Assembly: GCA_934565775.1 (NCBI GenBank)
Contig: CAKTIN010000014.1
Location: 1-30,436, forward strand
Length of the DNA stretch: 30,436 bases
DNA from: an uncultured Oscillospiraceae bacterium
GTDB taxonomy: Bacteria > Bacillota > Clostridia > Oscillospirales > Oscillospiraceae
Direction of reading: 5' to 3'
How positions within the stretch are numbered: position 1 is the first letter of the stretch; every line of letters starts with the position of its first letter. The position numbers were made by a program, and so were the translations under genes. Below, piece after piece: positions 1-8,310 of the stretch. The notes under the pieces are model-generated. The model was not told the origin of the DNA, made no database searches, and saw only the letters and a list, made by a program, of their open reading frames with translations.

Positions 1-330
1 ACCGAGGCGCTGATCGACGGCCTCAAGAGCCGGAAGGTGGGCGCGGCGTGCCTGGACGTGTACGAAGAAGAGGGCGACCTGTTCTATGAGGATTGCTCCG
101 ACAGCATCATCGAGGACGACGTGCTGGTGCGGCTGATCTCCATGCCCAATGTCATCGTCACCTCCCATCAGGCCTTCCTGACCAAGGAAGCCCTGAACAA
201 CATTGCCGAGACCACCGTGGACAATCTTCTGAAATTTGAGCGGGACGAGCCCTCTCCGGATACCGAGGTCTGCTACCACTGCGCCCGGAAAGAGGACTGC
301 CGGAAGGAGCGGCACCAGAAGTGCTTCTAA
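1..330 (+). CDS. D-2-hydroxyacid (D-lactate) dehydrogenase, C-terminal part only
   Basis: This is the last 109 codons of a gene that begins before the window; it is open from base 1 in frame 1 and ends at TAA. The protein belongs to the NAD-dependent D-isomer-specific 2-hydroxyacid dehydrogenases, which interconvert a 2-keto acid such as pyruvate and the D-hydroxy acid in the cytoplasm. Visible hallmarks are the end of the Rossmann domain with a GAACLDVYEEE-like stretch and the TSHQAFLTKEAL segment, whose His is the catalytic proton donor in this family. A downstream helix (NIAETTVDNL) is typical of D-lactate dehydrogenases. The C-terminus is unusual: a short tail with four Cys (CYHCARKEDC and one near the end) that could bind a metal or be redox active. 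Family assignment is firm. The exact substrate (pyruvate or another keto acid) cannot be decided from this fragment. Confidence 0.85.
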   Translation, partial: TEALIDGLKSRKVGAACLDVYEEEGDLFYEDCSDSIIEDDVLVRLISMPNVIVTSHQAFLTKEALNNIAETTVDNLLKFERDEPSPDTEVCYHCARKEDCRKERHQKCF

Positions 331-335
331 GCGAA

Positions 336-381
336 GGCCCCGGGCGGAATTTCCGCCCGGGGCCATAAATATTCCCTTTTT
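336..381 (+). terminator. Rho-independent terminator of the dehydrogenase gene
   Basis: A 14-bp GC-rich perfect inverted repeat (336-349 with 351-364; the real loop must be larger than one base, so the top pairs open) is followed within 12 nt by a run of five T. It begins six bases after the stop codon at 330. Confidence 0.8.
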
Positions 382-382
382 C

Positions 383-415
383 AAAGCGCCCCGGATGAAA
401 AATCCGGAGCGCTTT
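383..415 (-). terminator. Terminator-like hairpin at the end of the ABC exporter operon
   Basis: An inverted repeat (383-396 with 402-415, one mismatch at 390/408) lies just past the minus-strand stop at 423. Read on the minus strand it ends in GCGCTTT without a long T tract, so it is a weaker terminator than its neighbour. Together with the plus-strand hairpin at 336-381 it separates two convergent genes. Confidence 0.5.
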
Positions 416-422
416 TGTGGTC

Positions 423-2216
423 TTACGAGGCGGGCTCAAACTGGCTGTTGTACAAGCTGGCGTAAAAGCCGCCCTTGGCCAGCAGCGCCGCATGGCTGCC
501 GCTTTCCACCACGTCCCCGTCCTTCAAAACCAGGATCAGGTCCGCGTTGCGGATAGTGGACAGCCGGTGGGCAATGACGAAGGAGGTTCTGCCCTGGGTC
601 AGACGGTCCATGGCCCGCTGCACCAGCAGCTCCGTCCGGGTATCCACGGAGGAGGTCGCCTCATCCAGAATCAGCAGGGGTGCGTTCTCGATCATGGCAC
701 GGGCAATGGTGAGCAGCTGCTTCTGTCCGGCGGAGAGATTTGCCTGGTCGTTCAGATAGGTGTCATAGCCCTGGGGCAGAGTGCGAATAAAGTGGTCCAG
801 GCCCACCGCCTTACAGGCGGCCTGCACCTGCTCGTCCGTGACGCCCTTCTTGCCATAGACAATGTTCTCCCGGATGGTCCCCTCGAACAGCCAGGTATCC
901 TGCAGGACCATGCCGAACAGGTCATGGACATTCTCCCGGGTCAGGTCGCTGATGGGCACGCCGTCGATTCGAATCTGCCCGCCGTTGGTCTCATAAAACC
1001 GCATGAGCAGATTCACAAGGGTCGTCTTGCCTGCGCCGGTGGGTCCGACAATGGCGATCTTCATGCCCGGCTCCGCATGGGCTGAGAAATCATGGATCAC
1101 GATCTGCCCCGGCTCATAGCCGAAGGAAACGTGGTCAAAATCCACCTCGCCCCGAATGGACTGGGGATCCAGGCGCCGGGTCTTGCCGCTTTCATCGGAG
1201 AGCTCCTGCTCCCCCAGGAAGTCAAAGACCCGCTGGGAGGCCGCCGCCGTGGACTGCATATTGTTCGCAGCCTGGGCAATCTGAGACAGGGGGTTGGTGA
1301 ACTGCCGGACGTAGACCATGAACGCCACGATGGTGGCAAAGGGAATGGTCCCGTTCTTGGCCAGCACCGCGCCAACCACGCACACCGCCACATAGCCCAG
1401 ATTCCCGATAAAGCCCATGATCGGCTGCATCAGGCCGGACAGGAACTGCGCCTTCCAGGCGCTGCGGTACAGCTTATCGTTCATGGTGCGGAAGGTCTCC
1501 AGGGCCTGCTCCTCCCCATTATAGGCCTTGACCACGTTGTGTCCGGAGTAAATCTCCTCCACATGGCCGTTCAGCCGGCCCAGCTCCGTCTGCTGAGCGA
1601 AGAAATACTTCTGGGAGTGGCCCATAATGAGGAACATGAGCACAAAGCCCAGGAGCGTCGCGCCAATGGCGGACAGGGCCAGAATCCAGTTGGTCTTGAA
1701 CATCATAAACAGCGCGCCCACAAACATGGTCACGGCAGAGACCACCGTAGCCAGGGACTGGTTCATGGTCTGGCCAATGGTGTCCACATCGTTGGTCACC
1801 CGGCTGAGCACGTCGCCGTAGCTGACCTTGTTGAAGTAGCTCAGGGGCACCTTGTTGATCTTTACGGAAATACTGCTTCGCAGCGCCTGGCTCACCTTTT
1901 GGGTATAGGTGGTCATCAGAAAGCTCTGGGCAAAGTGCAGCAGCGACGCACCGGCGTACAGGGCCACCAGGCCAAAGCCCACCTGGGCAATTGCCTGGAG
2001 GTCCACGGAGCCCAGAAGGCCCTGCTCCATCAGGCCGGTCATTTGGGACAGGCGGTCCGGTCCCATCAGGGAGAGGATCGACGAGCCCATACCCAGGACC
2101 AGCGCCATCCCCGCCAGGGGCGCCCAGCGCTTGGCAAAGGACAGGAGCTTTCCCCAGGCCTCCCGAAAGCGCACGTTGGTCATATCTTCCTTTTTCCGCG
2201 GCATAGGTCTAGGCAT
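423..2216 (-). CDS. ABC exporter subunit, membrane domain plus ATPase (consensus site half)
   Basis: This is a 597-residue half-transporter of the multidrug/lipid ABC-B type. An N-terminal six-helix membrane domain (roughly residues 25-330) is followed by an ATPase domain. The domain has Walker A GPTGAGKT near residue 390, Q-loop LQDTWLFEG, signature LSAGQKQ, Walker B LLILDEATSS with the catalytic Glu, and H-loop AHRLST. I place the start at the ATG at 2216 because a strong AAAGGAGG lies eight bases upstream. The ATG overlaps the stop of the preceding gene (ATGCCTAG), which indicates translational coupling. A longer ORF exists upstream but has no ribosome binding site. An ATG at 2183 with AGGAAG is an alternative start. 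The partner is the gene ending at 2209, and the two should form a heterodimeric exporter in the cytoplasmic membrane. The substrate is unknown. Confidence 0.9.
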   Translation of the reverse strand: MPRPMPRKKEDMTNVRFREAWGKLLSFAKRWAPLAGMALVLGMGSSILSLMGPDRLSQMTGLMEQGLLGSVDLQAIAQVGFGLVALYAGASLLHFAQSFLMTTYTQKVSQALRSSISVKINKVPLSYFNKVSYGDVLSRVTNDVDTIGQTMNQSLATVVSAVTMFVGALFMMFKTNWILALSAIGATLLGFVLMFLIMGHSQKYFFAQQTELGRLNGHVEEIYSGHNVVKAYNGEEQALETFRTMNDKLYRSAWKAQFLSGLMQPIMGFIGNLGYVAVCVVGAVLAKNGTIPFATIVAFMVYVRQFTNPLSQIAQAANNMQSTAAASQRVFDFLGEQELSDESGKTRRLDPQSIRGEVDFDHVSFGYEPGQIVIHDFSAHAEPGMKIAIVGPTGAGKTTLVNLLMRFYETNGGQIRIDGVPISDLTRENVHDLFGMVLQDTWLFEGTIRENIVYGKKGVTDEQVQAACKAVGLDHFIRTLPQGYDTYLNDQANLSAGQKQLLTIARAMIENAPLLILDEATSSVDTRTELLVQRAMDRLTQGRTSFVIAHRLSTIRNADLILVLKDGDVVESGSHAALLAKGGFYASLYNSQFEPAS

Positions 2217-3990
2217 TTTCCAATTCCTCCTTTGACAGCTGAGACAGGGCAATCTGCCGGTAAACCTCGCAGGAGCGCAGGAGCTCCTCATGGGTCCCCT
2301 GCCCCACAACCTTGCCCTCATCCAGAACGAGGATCAGATCCGCATCCCGAATGGTGCCGATACGCTGGGCCACCACCAAATTGGTCACACCGGCAGTCTC
2401 CTCCTTCAGCGCCGAGCGCAGGGCCCGGTCCGTCCGGTAATCCAGAGCGGAGAAGCTGTCGTCAAACAGATAAATTTCCGGCTTCCGGCAAATGGCCCGG
2501 GCAATCGCCACTCGCTGCTTCTGACCGCCGGACAGATTCGTGCCCCCCTGGGCCACGCCGCTGTCATAGGTCCCGGCCATGTGCTCCACGAAGTCGGTGC
2601 TCTGGGCAATGCGTACCGCCCGCTTCACGTCCGCCCGCAGAGCCTCCGGGCTCTCCTCCCGGCCGTAGGCCACGTTGGAGGCGATAGTGCCCGAGAACAT
2701 CACCGCCCGCTGGGGCACATAGCCCAGCTTGGCATGGAGGGCATCCTGGCGGTAAGCCCGGACATCCACCCCATCCACCAGCACCTGGCCCTGGGTGGCG
2801 TCGTAGAACCGGGGAATCAGATTCAGCAGGGTGGACTTGCCGCTGCCGGTGGCGCCGATAAAGGCCACGGTCTGGCCCTTTTTCGCCGTAAAGCTGACGT
2901 GCTCCAGCACCGGCTCCCCGGCGTCCGGATAGCGGAAGCTCACATCCCGGAACTCCACCTGTCCCTCGCAGCCGGGCAGGCCCTGGGTCTGGTCGCCGTC
3001 GGTGATCTTGCTCTTGGTTTCCAGAACCTCCAGGATCCGCTTTGCAGACACGGAGACCCGGGGCCACAGCACAAAGATCATCGCCAGAAGCATAAAGGCC
3101 ATGACCAGCTGCATGGCATAGGAGGAGAACACCATAGTATCGGAAAACAGGTTCACCCGCTCCAGCAGCGCGTCCTTTCCGGTCATGGCCACCCGGCTGA
3201 TCAGGTAGGCCCCGATCCAGTAGATCGCCAGAGACAGGCCGTTCAGCGCCAGGTTCATGCCGGGCATCATAATATTCAGGATCCGGTGGGCCGTCAGATT
3301 TTTCTGGGTCAGCTCCCGGTTGGCCCGGTCGAACTTCTCCTCCTGATAGCCCTCGGCATTATAGGCCCGCACCACCCGGATGCCGGTCAGATTCTCCCGG
3401 GCCACCCGGTTCAGATTATCCGTCAGAGTCTGAATCTTCCGGAAGCGCGGCAGGACAAAAATAACCGCCACGCCCACCAGGCACAGCATAAAGGCCACGG
3501 TGACAAAGGTCGCCGCCGTCCATTGCCAGCTCTTGGACTGAATCTTGGCCAGGGCCCACACGGCCATGATCGGGGCCTTGATGATCATTTGCAGGCCCAT
3601 GGCAATGAGCATCTGCACTTGGGAAATATCGTTGGTGGACCGAGTGATGAGGCTGGCCGTGGAGAAGCCGTTCATCTCCTCCATGGAGAAGCCCTCCACC
3701 TTCTCAAAGACCTGCTCCCGGAGCCGCCGGGCAAAGGAGGCCGCCACCCGGGCGGCGCAGTAGCCCGTACAGACCGCCAGCAGCAAGGATCCCAGGGCGC
3801 ACAGGAGCATTTTGCCTCCCGCCGCCCAGATCTCGCCCATGGCGCTCTCCGGCGTTTTCACCAGCGCGGTGATCTCCTTCATGTAGTCCGGCAGCGTCAG
3901 GTCCAGCCAGACCTGCCCCACAATGAATCCCGCGCTCAGGGCTACCAGGAGCCATTCCTTGGCATTCATTTTCTTCAGCAATTTCAGCAT
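2209..3990 (-). CDS. ABC exporter subunit with degenerate ATPase site
   Basis: This is a 593-residue half-transporter with six predicted membrane helices in the first ~310 residues and a C-terminal ATPase domain (Walker A GATGSGKS, Q-loop PQRAVMFSG, signature LSGGQKQR). The Walker B region reads IYLFDDSFSALD, so Asp replaces the catalytic Glu. The H-loop His is replaced by Gln (VAQRIGT). This pattern is known from heterodimeric bacterial exporters such as TM287/288 and BmrCD, where one of the two nucleotide sites is non-catalytic. It therefore pairs with the next gene, which carries the consensus residues. It follows a MarR regulator by four bases in the same operon, so export of a toxic or signalling compound in response to that compound is the likely job. 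The heterodimer is an inference from sequence and gene order. Confidence 0.9.
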   Translation of the reverse strand: MLKLLKKMNAKEWLLVALSAGFIVGQVWLDLTLPDYMKEITALVKTPESAMGEIWAAGGKMLLCALGSLLLAVCTGYCAARVAASFARRLREQVFEKVEGFSMEEMNGFSTASLITRSTNDISQVQMLIAMGLQMIIKAPIMAVWALAKIQSKSWQWTAATFVTVAFMLCLVGVAVIFVLPRFRKIQTLTDNLNRVARENLTGIRVVRAYNAEGYQEEKFDRANRELTQKNLTAHRILNIMMPGMNLALNGLSLAIYWIGAYLISRVAMTGKDALLERVNLFSDTMVFSSYAMQLVMAFMLLAMIFVLWPRVSVSAKRILEVLETKSKITDGDQTQGLPGCEGQVEFRDVSFRYPDAGEPVLEHVSFTAKKGQTVAFIGATGSGKSTLLNLIPRFYDATQGQVLVDGVDVRAYRQDALHAKLGYVPQRAVMFSGTIASNVAYGREESPEALRADVKRAVRIAQSTDFVEHMAGTYDSGVAQGGTNLSGGQKQRVAIARAICRKPEIYLFDDSFSALDYRTDRALRSALKEETAGVTNLVVAQRIGTIRDADLILVLDEGKVVGQGTHEELLRSCEVYRQIALSQLSKEELENA

Positions 3991-3994
3991 AGCG

Positions 3995-4417
3995 TTACTC
4001 CTTTTCGGGCTGGAGCTGCTCCAGCCGGTTTAGAATCCGAATGAGCTCCCCGGCGTCCGCCGGACCCAGGCGCTCCATCAGCGTCCCCGCGCCGGAATGG
4101 AGCTTTTCCAGCAGATCATCGGCCCGGGCCTCCCCCGCCGAAGTAAGCAGGACCTGGACCTTACGCCGGTCCTCTCCGCAGGTTTGCCGGGTCACAAGTC
4201 CCTTGGCCTCCAGGCTGTTCAGCGCCGCGGCAATGCGGGCGGTGCTCCTGCCGCTGGCGGCAGCCAGCTTCCCGGGGGAAGCCCGGCCCTCATGCTCCCG
4301 CAGGTAGCACACAAGAAAGCACTCCCCTGCGGCAGCCTTGCTGACGGTCTGCTGAAAGCCCCGCCGCAGCCGCATGGTCACATCCAGGAAAGCGTCTCCC
4401 TGGGCGGATCGTGCCAT
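3995..4417 (-). CDS. MarR-family transcriptional regulator
   Basis: This is a 140-residue winged-helix protein of ordinary MarR length. The centre shows a helix-turn-helix (ASPGKLAAASGRSTARIAAA) followed by LEAKGLVTRQTCGEDRRKVQ, the MarR recognition helix and wing with the typical D-x-R-x(4)-L pattern. The start is the ATG at 4417, preceded by AAGGAGGG at good spacing. It is the first gene of an operon with the two exporter subunits (gaps of four bases, then overlap). A palindrome that sits against the -10 element of its own promoter (see 4434-4452) is the obvious autoregulatory operator. The likely role is repression of itself and the exporter until a ligand binds. The ligand is not deducible. 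Confidence 0.9.
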   Translation of the reverse strand: MARSAQGDAFLDVTMRLRRGFQQTVSKAAAGECFLVCYLREHEGRASPGKLAAASGRSTARIAAALNSLEAKGLVTRQTCGEDRRKVQVLLTSAGEARADDLLEKLHSGAGTLMERLGPADAGELIRILNRLEQLQPEKE

Positions 4418-4433
4418 GGTGATCCCTCCTTAA

Positions 4434-4452
4434 TATCTAACAGTGTTAGCTA
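4434..4452. promoter_or_regulatory. MarR operator palindrome
   Basis: TATCTAACA-G-TGTTAGCTA is a 19-base palindrome centred on 4443, with 8 of 9 half-site bases matching. It lies between the -10 element and the MarR ribosome binding site. Size, AT-rich symmetry and position are those of MarR-family operators. That the neighbouring MarR protein binds it is an inference. Confidence 0.7.
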
Positions 4453-4479
4453 TTTTAGCACGCTCCTTACAAAAGTCAA
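4452..4479 (-). promoter_or_regulatory. Promoter of the MarR-exporter operon
   Basis: On the minus strand TTGACT (4479-4474), a 16-base spacer and TAAAAT (4457-4452) form a near-consensus housekeeping promoter. The first base of the MarR palindrome overlaps the -10 box, so a bound repressor would block initiation. Confidence 0.7.
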
Positions 4480-4571
4480 TCCCCCGGGAAAAGAATTCAC
4501 ATTCCGTTTACAGCTTATTCATAGTTCACAAATTCTCCCCTGTCATTTTGTCTATTTTGCCCATCCGCTTT

Positions 4572-4604
4572 CAAAAAAGCTGCCCGGAGTAAGCCTCCGG
4601 GCAG
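4572..4604 (-). terminator. Rho-independent terminator of the MacB-like gene
   Basis: A perfect 10-bp stem (4580-4589 with 4595-4604, loop TAAGC) is followed on the minus strand by six T. It lies 15 bases beyond the stop of the large transporter gene. Confidence 0.85.
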
Positions 4605-4618
4605 TTCTATGATACAGG

Positions 4619-7600
4619 TTATTCCGACCGCAGCGCCGCCACCGGATCGCTCTTGGCCGCTTTCTTCGAGGGGATCAGGCCGCCCAGCATGGTCAGCACC
4701 ACGCTCAGGGCGATGAGCACCGCCCCATGGAGGGCCGGGAGGCTGGCGTTGATATTGTACTGCCCCGTCAGGGAGTGGAGCAGCAGATTTCCGGGAACGA
4801 TCAGCACCAGAGTCAGGCCGATGCCGATCAGCCCGGCGCACAGGCCGATGATAAAGGTCTCCGCGTTGAACACCTGGGATACATTGTGCTTTGATGCGCC
4901 GATGGCCCGGAGAATGCCGATCTCCTTGCGCCGCTCCAGGACGCTGATATAGGTGATGACACCGATCATAATGGAGGACACCACCAGGGAAATGGCCACA
5001 AAGGCCACCAGCACATAGCTGACGATATTCACGATCTTTGTCACGGAGGACATGAGGGTGCCCACCATATCCGTGTAGGTCACGGCCTTGTCCTCCTGGC
5101 CGGAGGCGCGCATCTGCTCATTGTACCGGTCCAGCAGATCCAGCACCGCAGATTTGCTGTTAAAATCTCTGGGGTAAATGGAGACCGTGCTGGGGCTGTC
5201 CAGGTCCGCATAGCCGAACTTCTTCAGATTGTTCTCCAGGGTCGTCTCCTCCGTGGACAGCAGGGAGCGCAGCAGCTCGGAGAGCTCCTTCTCGTCCATC
5301 TTCATTTCAATGGCGCTGGCAAAGGCGGTCTCGTCAATGGAAATGGCGTTCTGGAGGCTCCCGCCCAGCCGGCGGAATATCTGCCCCATGGCGCTTTGCA
5401 GCTGCCCGGAGAGCTGACCGGTAATCTGGCCCATAAGATTGCCTAAAAGCTTGGAGTATTCCGCAGAATGGGCGCCAAAATAGGCCTTCAGCCCCTGCCC
5501 AAGCTGGGTCTTTAGGGCGTCCAGGTCGATGATCTGGGCCACGCCGTCGGAGAGGATCTTCTGCGCCGCCTCGGTCTGCAAATAGGCCAGGAAGTGCTCC
5601 CCCATTTTGCCGGGGTCTGGCAGGCCGTTGGCTCTGGCATAGGCCTCATAGCCCTCGGCCAGATCTTTCGCCAAGGCCTCCAGCTGCTCCGGCGACACCG
5701 TGATCTCCCCGCTGACCTGGACGACCCGGGAGGCCCCCGCAGAGAGGATCGCCTTGGCCTCCGGGGTCTTGAGATAGTCGTTCAGATACTCCCCGAAGCG
5801 GTCTGGGTCCGTCAGGCCGTTGGCCTCCAGATAGGCCTGGAAGCCCGCCATCAGCTCCTTCACCAGTCCCTCCAGCTCCTCCGGCGCAAGCTTCACCTCC
5901 AGGCTGGACTGCACGATCTGCTCCAGCCCCTTGGCAATGCGCTGCCGGGCCTCCTGGGTTTTGAGATAGGTAAGGAAGCTCTCCCCCAGGCCGGAGTAGT
6001 CAGCCTCCGGATGCTGGGCGGCATAGTCCCGGTACCCGTCCAGAAGGGCCTGCACCAGCTTTACCGCCCCCTCCGGGGAGACGGACAGGTCCAGCCCGCC
6101 GAAGAGCCGCTGCAGATCCTCTGCCGTAAGCTCCGGCAGCTCCAGGCCGCTGAGGTCCAGCTTGCTGAGATCGATCTGAGAAAAATCCAGGTTCAGCAGG
6201 GGCGAGTAGTCCAGATCCAGGGCGCTTTCGTCAAATTGGAAGGCGCTTTTCAGCGCCCCCTCATTCACGGAGAACAGGGAGCTGAGGCTGAAGTCACTCT
6301 TGGCCTCCTCCTGGCCAAAGGCCTTGCCGGACAGGACGTTGACGCCGGGCCTTGCCAGCTGCTGCTGGACCAGCTCGCTGGCAGATGCCTGCTCGATCAC
6401 GTGCCGGGTCAGCGCGGCGGGGTAGCCGATGCCGGTCTGAAGCATGGCTGCCGTGGTGGAATCCTTGGGCTGCACCACGCCCACAATGGTCAGATCCTCC
6501 CCTGCCTCTGCCAGCTGCCGGAGATAGGCGCTGTCATCGGACTTGTCCTTCCAGACGCCGTATTGGCTGTCATACTGATAATAGTCTGCGGCATTGACCA
6601 GCTTGAAGGAAATCCCCAGAAAATCCGCATAATTATATACCGTCTTGCCCTCCGGCAGATCCGTGGGCTCCTCGGCAATGAAGTGCTTCACCATCTCGTC
6701 CAGCTCCGCCGCATCCCGGAAGCCCAGGGTATACAAAAGCAGGTCGCTGACGCTGCCATGGGTGCTCAGCACCAGGACGCACTCATGGTCATTCTCCGGC
6801 CAGCGCCCGGCCTTCACGTCGTACTGGTTGGTGTAAAGGGAGGCCTCCGCAGGCATTTCGTGGAAATTGTCCGTGCTCATGAATTTTGACATGAGGCTGC
6901 TGGAGCTGGCGGCGGAGCCGAAGCCCAGGGCGGAGAAGGTCTTATCCGGATTGACCTGGCGGACGGAATCCCCATCCAGGCGGAAGATCTGGGGCGTCAC
7001 ATCATAGGCGTACTCTACGGCGGAGGTGTATGCCTCGATCCCACTGGTCCCGCTGTCCAGATAGGCCTTCAGAGATTTCAGGTCATTGGCATCCACCTGA
7101 GACATCATGCTCCCGGCCATGGGAATGACCGTAACCTCTCCCTGGGGGCTGTCCTCTCCCCCGGCAGCGCCCAGCATCCGGGAGGTCATATCCAGGCCGG
7201 TGCTCATGATTTGCAGGGGGTACTCGGACAGGGTGTCCTCCTCCATATTTTTAATGTACGCGTTTACGCCGTTGGACATGGACAAAATCAGGGCAATGCC
7301 GATGATGCCGATGGACCCGGCAAAGGCTGTCAGCAGCGTCCGGGCCTTCTTGGTTTTCAGATTGTTGAAGCTCAGAGACAGGGCCGTCCAGAAGGACATG
7401 GAGGACCGGCCCATATTCTTATGCACGGCAGGGGAAAGCTCCTCCGGGGTATAGGGGTCGGAATCCGACAGAATGCGCCCATCCTTCAGATTGACGATCC
7501 GGGTGGCATAGGCCCGGGCCAGCTCCGGATTGTGAGTCACCATCACCACCAGCCGGTCCTTTGCCACCTCCTTCAGCAGCTCCATCACCTGGACGCTGGT

Positions 7601-8125
7601 CTCGCTGTCCAGCGCACCGGTGGGTTCGTCTGCCAGGAGCACGTCCGGATCGTTCACCAGCGCCCGGGCCAGGGCCACCCGCTGCATCTGGCCGCCGGAC
7701 ATCTGGTTGGGCTTTTTGTGGCTCTGGTCCCCCAGCCCCACCTTGTCCAGGGCCTCCTGGGCCCGGCGGCGGCGTTCACTCCGGGGCACCCCTGAGATGG
7801 TCAGCGCCAGCTCCACATTGGCCAGCACCGTCTGATGGGGAATCAGGTTATAGCTCTGGAACACAAAGCCCACCGTATGATTCCGGTAGGAATCCCAGTC
7901 CCGGTCCGAGTATTTTTTCGTAGAAACGCCGTTGATGATCAGGTCCCCCTGATCGTACCGGTCCAGGCCGCCGATGATATTCAGCAGCGTGGTCTTACCG
8001 GAGCCGGAGGGGCCCAAAATCGCCACAAACTCGCTCTCCCGGAGGTTGAGGCTCACCCCGTCCAGCGCTTTTTGCACCAGCGTGCCCGTGCGATATTCCT
8101 TACACACCTGCTTAATTTGCAGCAT
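4619..8125 (-). CDS. Giant MacB-like ABC ATPase/FtsX permease fusion with tandem-repeat extracellular region
   Basis: This is a 1168-residue fusion. Residues 1-225 are a LolD/MacB-type ATPase: Walker A GPSGSGKT (38-45), Q-loop FQSYNLIP, signature MSGGQMQR, Walker B LLADEPTGALD, H-loop THNPE. A membrane helix lies at about 263-285, then a very long extracytoplasmic region to about 1020, then three helices of an FtsX domain (about 1028-1060, 1086-1112, 1130-1152) ending IPSKKAAKSDPVAALRSE, the usual MacB/FtsX C-terminus. Such proteins act as mechanotransmission pumps or peptide exporters and sensors in the cytoplasmic membrane. The extracellular part contains a Leu/Asp-rich stretch (about 634-666) and three tandem ~64-residue repeats (679-869), so the protein is much longer than usual MacB-type proteins. 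The start ATG at 8125 has GAAGGAG eight bases upstream. It is transcribed alone, from its own promoter to its own terminator. The substrate is unknown. Confidence 0.85.
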   Translation of the reverse strand: MLQIKQVCKEYRTGTLVQKALDGVSLNLRESEFVAILGPSGSGKTTLLNIIGGLDRYDQGDLIINGVSTKKYSDRDWDSYRNHTVGFVFQSYNLIPHQTVLANVELALTISGVPRSERRRRAQEALDKVGLGDQSHKKPNQMSGGQMQRVALARALVNDPDVLLADEPTGALDSETSVQVMELLKEVAKDRLVVMVTHNPELARAYATRIVNLKDGRILSDSDPYTPEELSPAVHKNMGRSSMSFWTALSLSFNNLKTKKARTLLTAFAGSIGIIGIALILSMSNGVNAYIKNMEEDTLSEYPLQIMSTGLDMTSRMLGAAGGEDSPQGEVTVIPMAGSMMSQVDANDLKSLKAYLDSGTSGIEAYTSAVEYAYDVTPQIFRLDGDSVRQVNPDKTFSALGFGSAASSSSLMSKFMSTDNFHEMPAEASLYTNQYDVKAGRWPENDHECVLVLSTHGSVSDLLLYTLGFRDAAELDEMVKHFIAEEPTDLPEGKTVYNYADFLGISFKLVNAADYYQYDSQYGVWKDKSDDSAYLRQLAEAGEDLTIVGVVQPKDSTTAAMLQTGIGYPAALTRHVIEQASASELVQQQLARPGVNVLSGKAFGQEEAKSDFSLSSLFSVNEGALKSAFQFDESALDLDYSPLLNLDFSQIDLSKLDLSGLELPELTAEDLQRLFGGLDLSVSPEGAVKLVQALLDGYRDYAAQHPEADYSGLGESFLTYLKTQEARQRIAKGLEQIVQSSLEVKLAPEELEGLVKELMAGFQAYLEANGLTDPDRFGEYLNDYLKTPEAKAILSAGASRVVQVSGEITVSPEQLEALAKDLAEGYEAYARANGLPDPGKMGEHFLAYLQTEAAQKILSDGVAQIIDLDALKTQLGQGLKAYFGAHSAEYSKLLGNLMGQITGQLSGQLQSAMGQIFRRLGGSLQNAISIDETAFASAIEMKMDEKELSELLRSLLSTEETTLENNLKKFGYADLDSPSTVSIYPRDFNSKSAVLDLLDRYNEQMRASGQEDKAVTYTDMVGTLMSSVTKIVNIVSYVLVAFVAISLVVSSIMIGVITYISVLERRKEIGILRAIGASKHNVSQVFNAETFIIGLCAGLIGIGLTLVLIVPGNLLLHSLTGQYNINASLPALHGAVLIALSVVLTMLGGLIPSKKAAKSDPVAALRSE
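5519..6091 (-). repeat. Three tandem ~64-residue coding repeats in the MacB-like protein
   Basis: Residues 679-743, 744-807 and 808-869 align to one another. Each starts with V(S/A)PE, continues with LV..L..GY..Y....G, a short D-P/D-Y linker, and (F/Y)L.YL(K/Q)T.EA...I..G...I. The repeats are clear in protein but diverged in DNA, so they are old duplications. They form part of the extracytoplasmic domain. Confidence 0.7.
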
Positions 8126-8175
8126 CGCATTTGCTCCTTCAAGCCGGGAAGTCCCGGATTTCTTCTATTTTGTTT

Positions 8176-8204
8176 ATTATACCGAAAATCCGGTCTTTTC
8201 ACAA
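8176..8204 (-). promoter_or_regulatory. Promoter of the MacB-like gene
   Basis: On the minus strand TTGTGA (8204-8199), a 17-base spacer and TATAAT (8181-8176) lie about 50 bases before the start codon. The leader contains a small CCGGG/CCCGG hairpin (8144-8157) just upstream of the ribosome binding site. It could affect translation but no known riboswitch is recognisable. Confidence 0.7.
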
Positions 8205-8260
8205 GGCATTCCCCGGGCGCAAATGTGAACTTTGTGGAAATTCTTTCTCTCCCCTCCGTC

Positions 8261-8289
8261 TTTACAAGCCGCAGAGGGCATAGTATAAT
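8261..8289 (+). promoter_or_regulatory. Promoter of the methyltransferase gene
   Basis: TTTACA (8261-8266), a 17-base spacer and TATAAT (8284-8289) precede the methyltransferase ATG by 21 bases. The promoter is divergent from that of the MacB-like gene, about 60 bases away. Confidence 0.7.
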
Positions 8290-8310
8290 AAAGAAAAAAG
8301 GAGACGCTTT

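Noticed and set aside
1092..4044. Long open frames on the plus strand opposite the two exporter genes (531 and 584 codons)
   Set aside because: They lie entirely antisense to genes with complete family motifs, are rich in His, Gln, Gly and Pro as expected from reading GC-rich coding DNA backwards, and lack ribosome binding sites.
5594..6889. A 431-codon plus-strand frame inside the MacB-like gene
   Set aside because: It is antisense to the repeat region, without any recognisable domain or ribosome binding site; its length reflects high GC.
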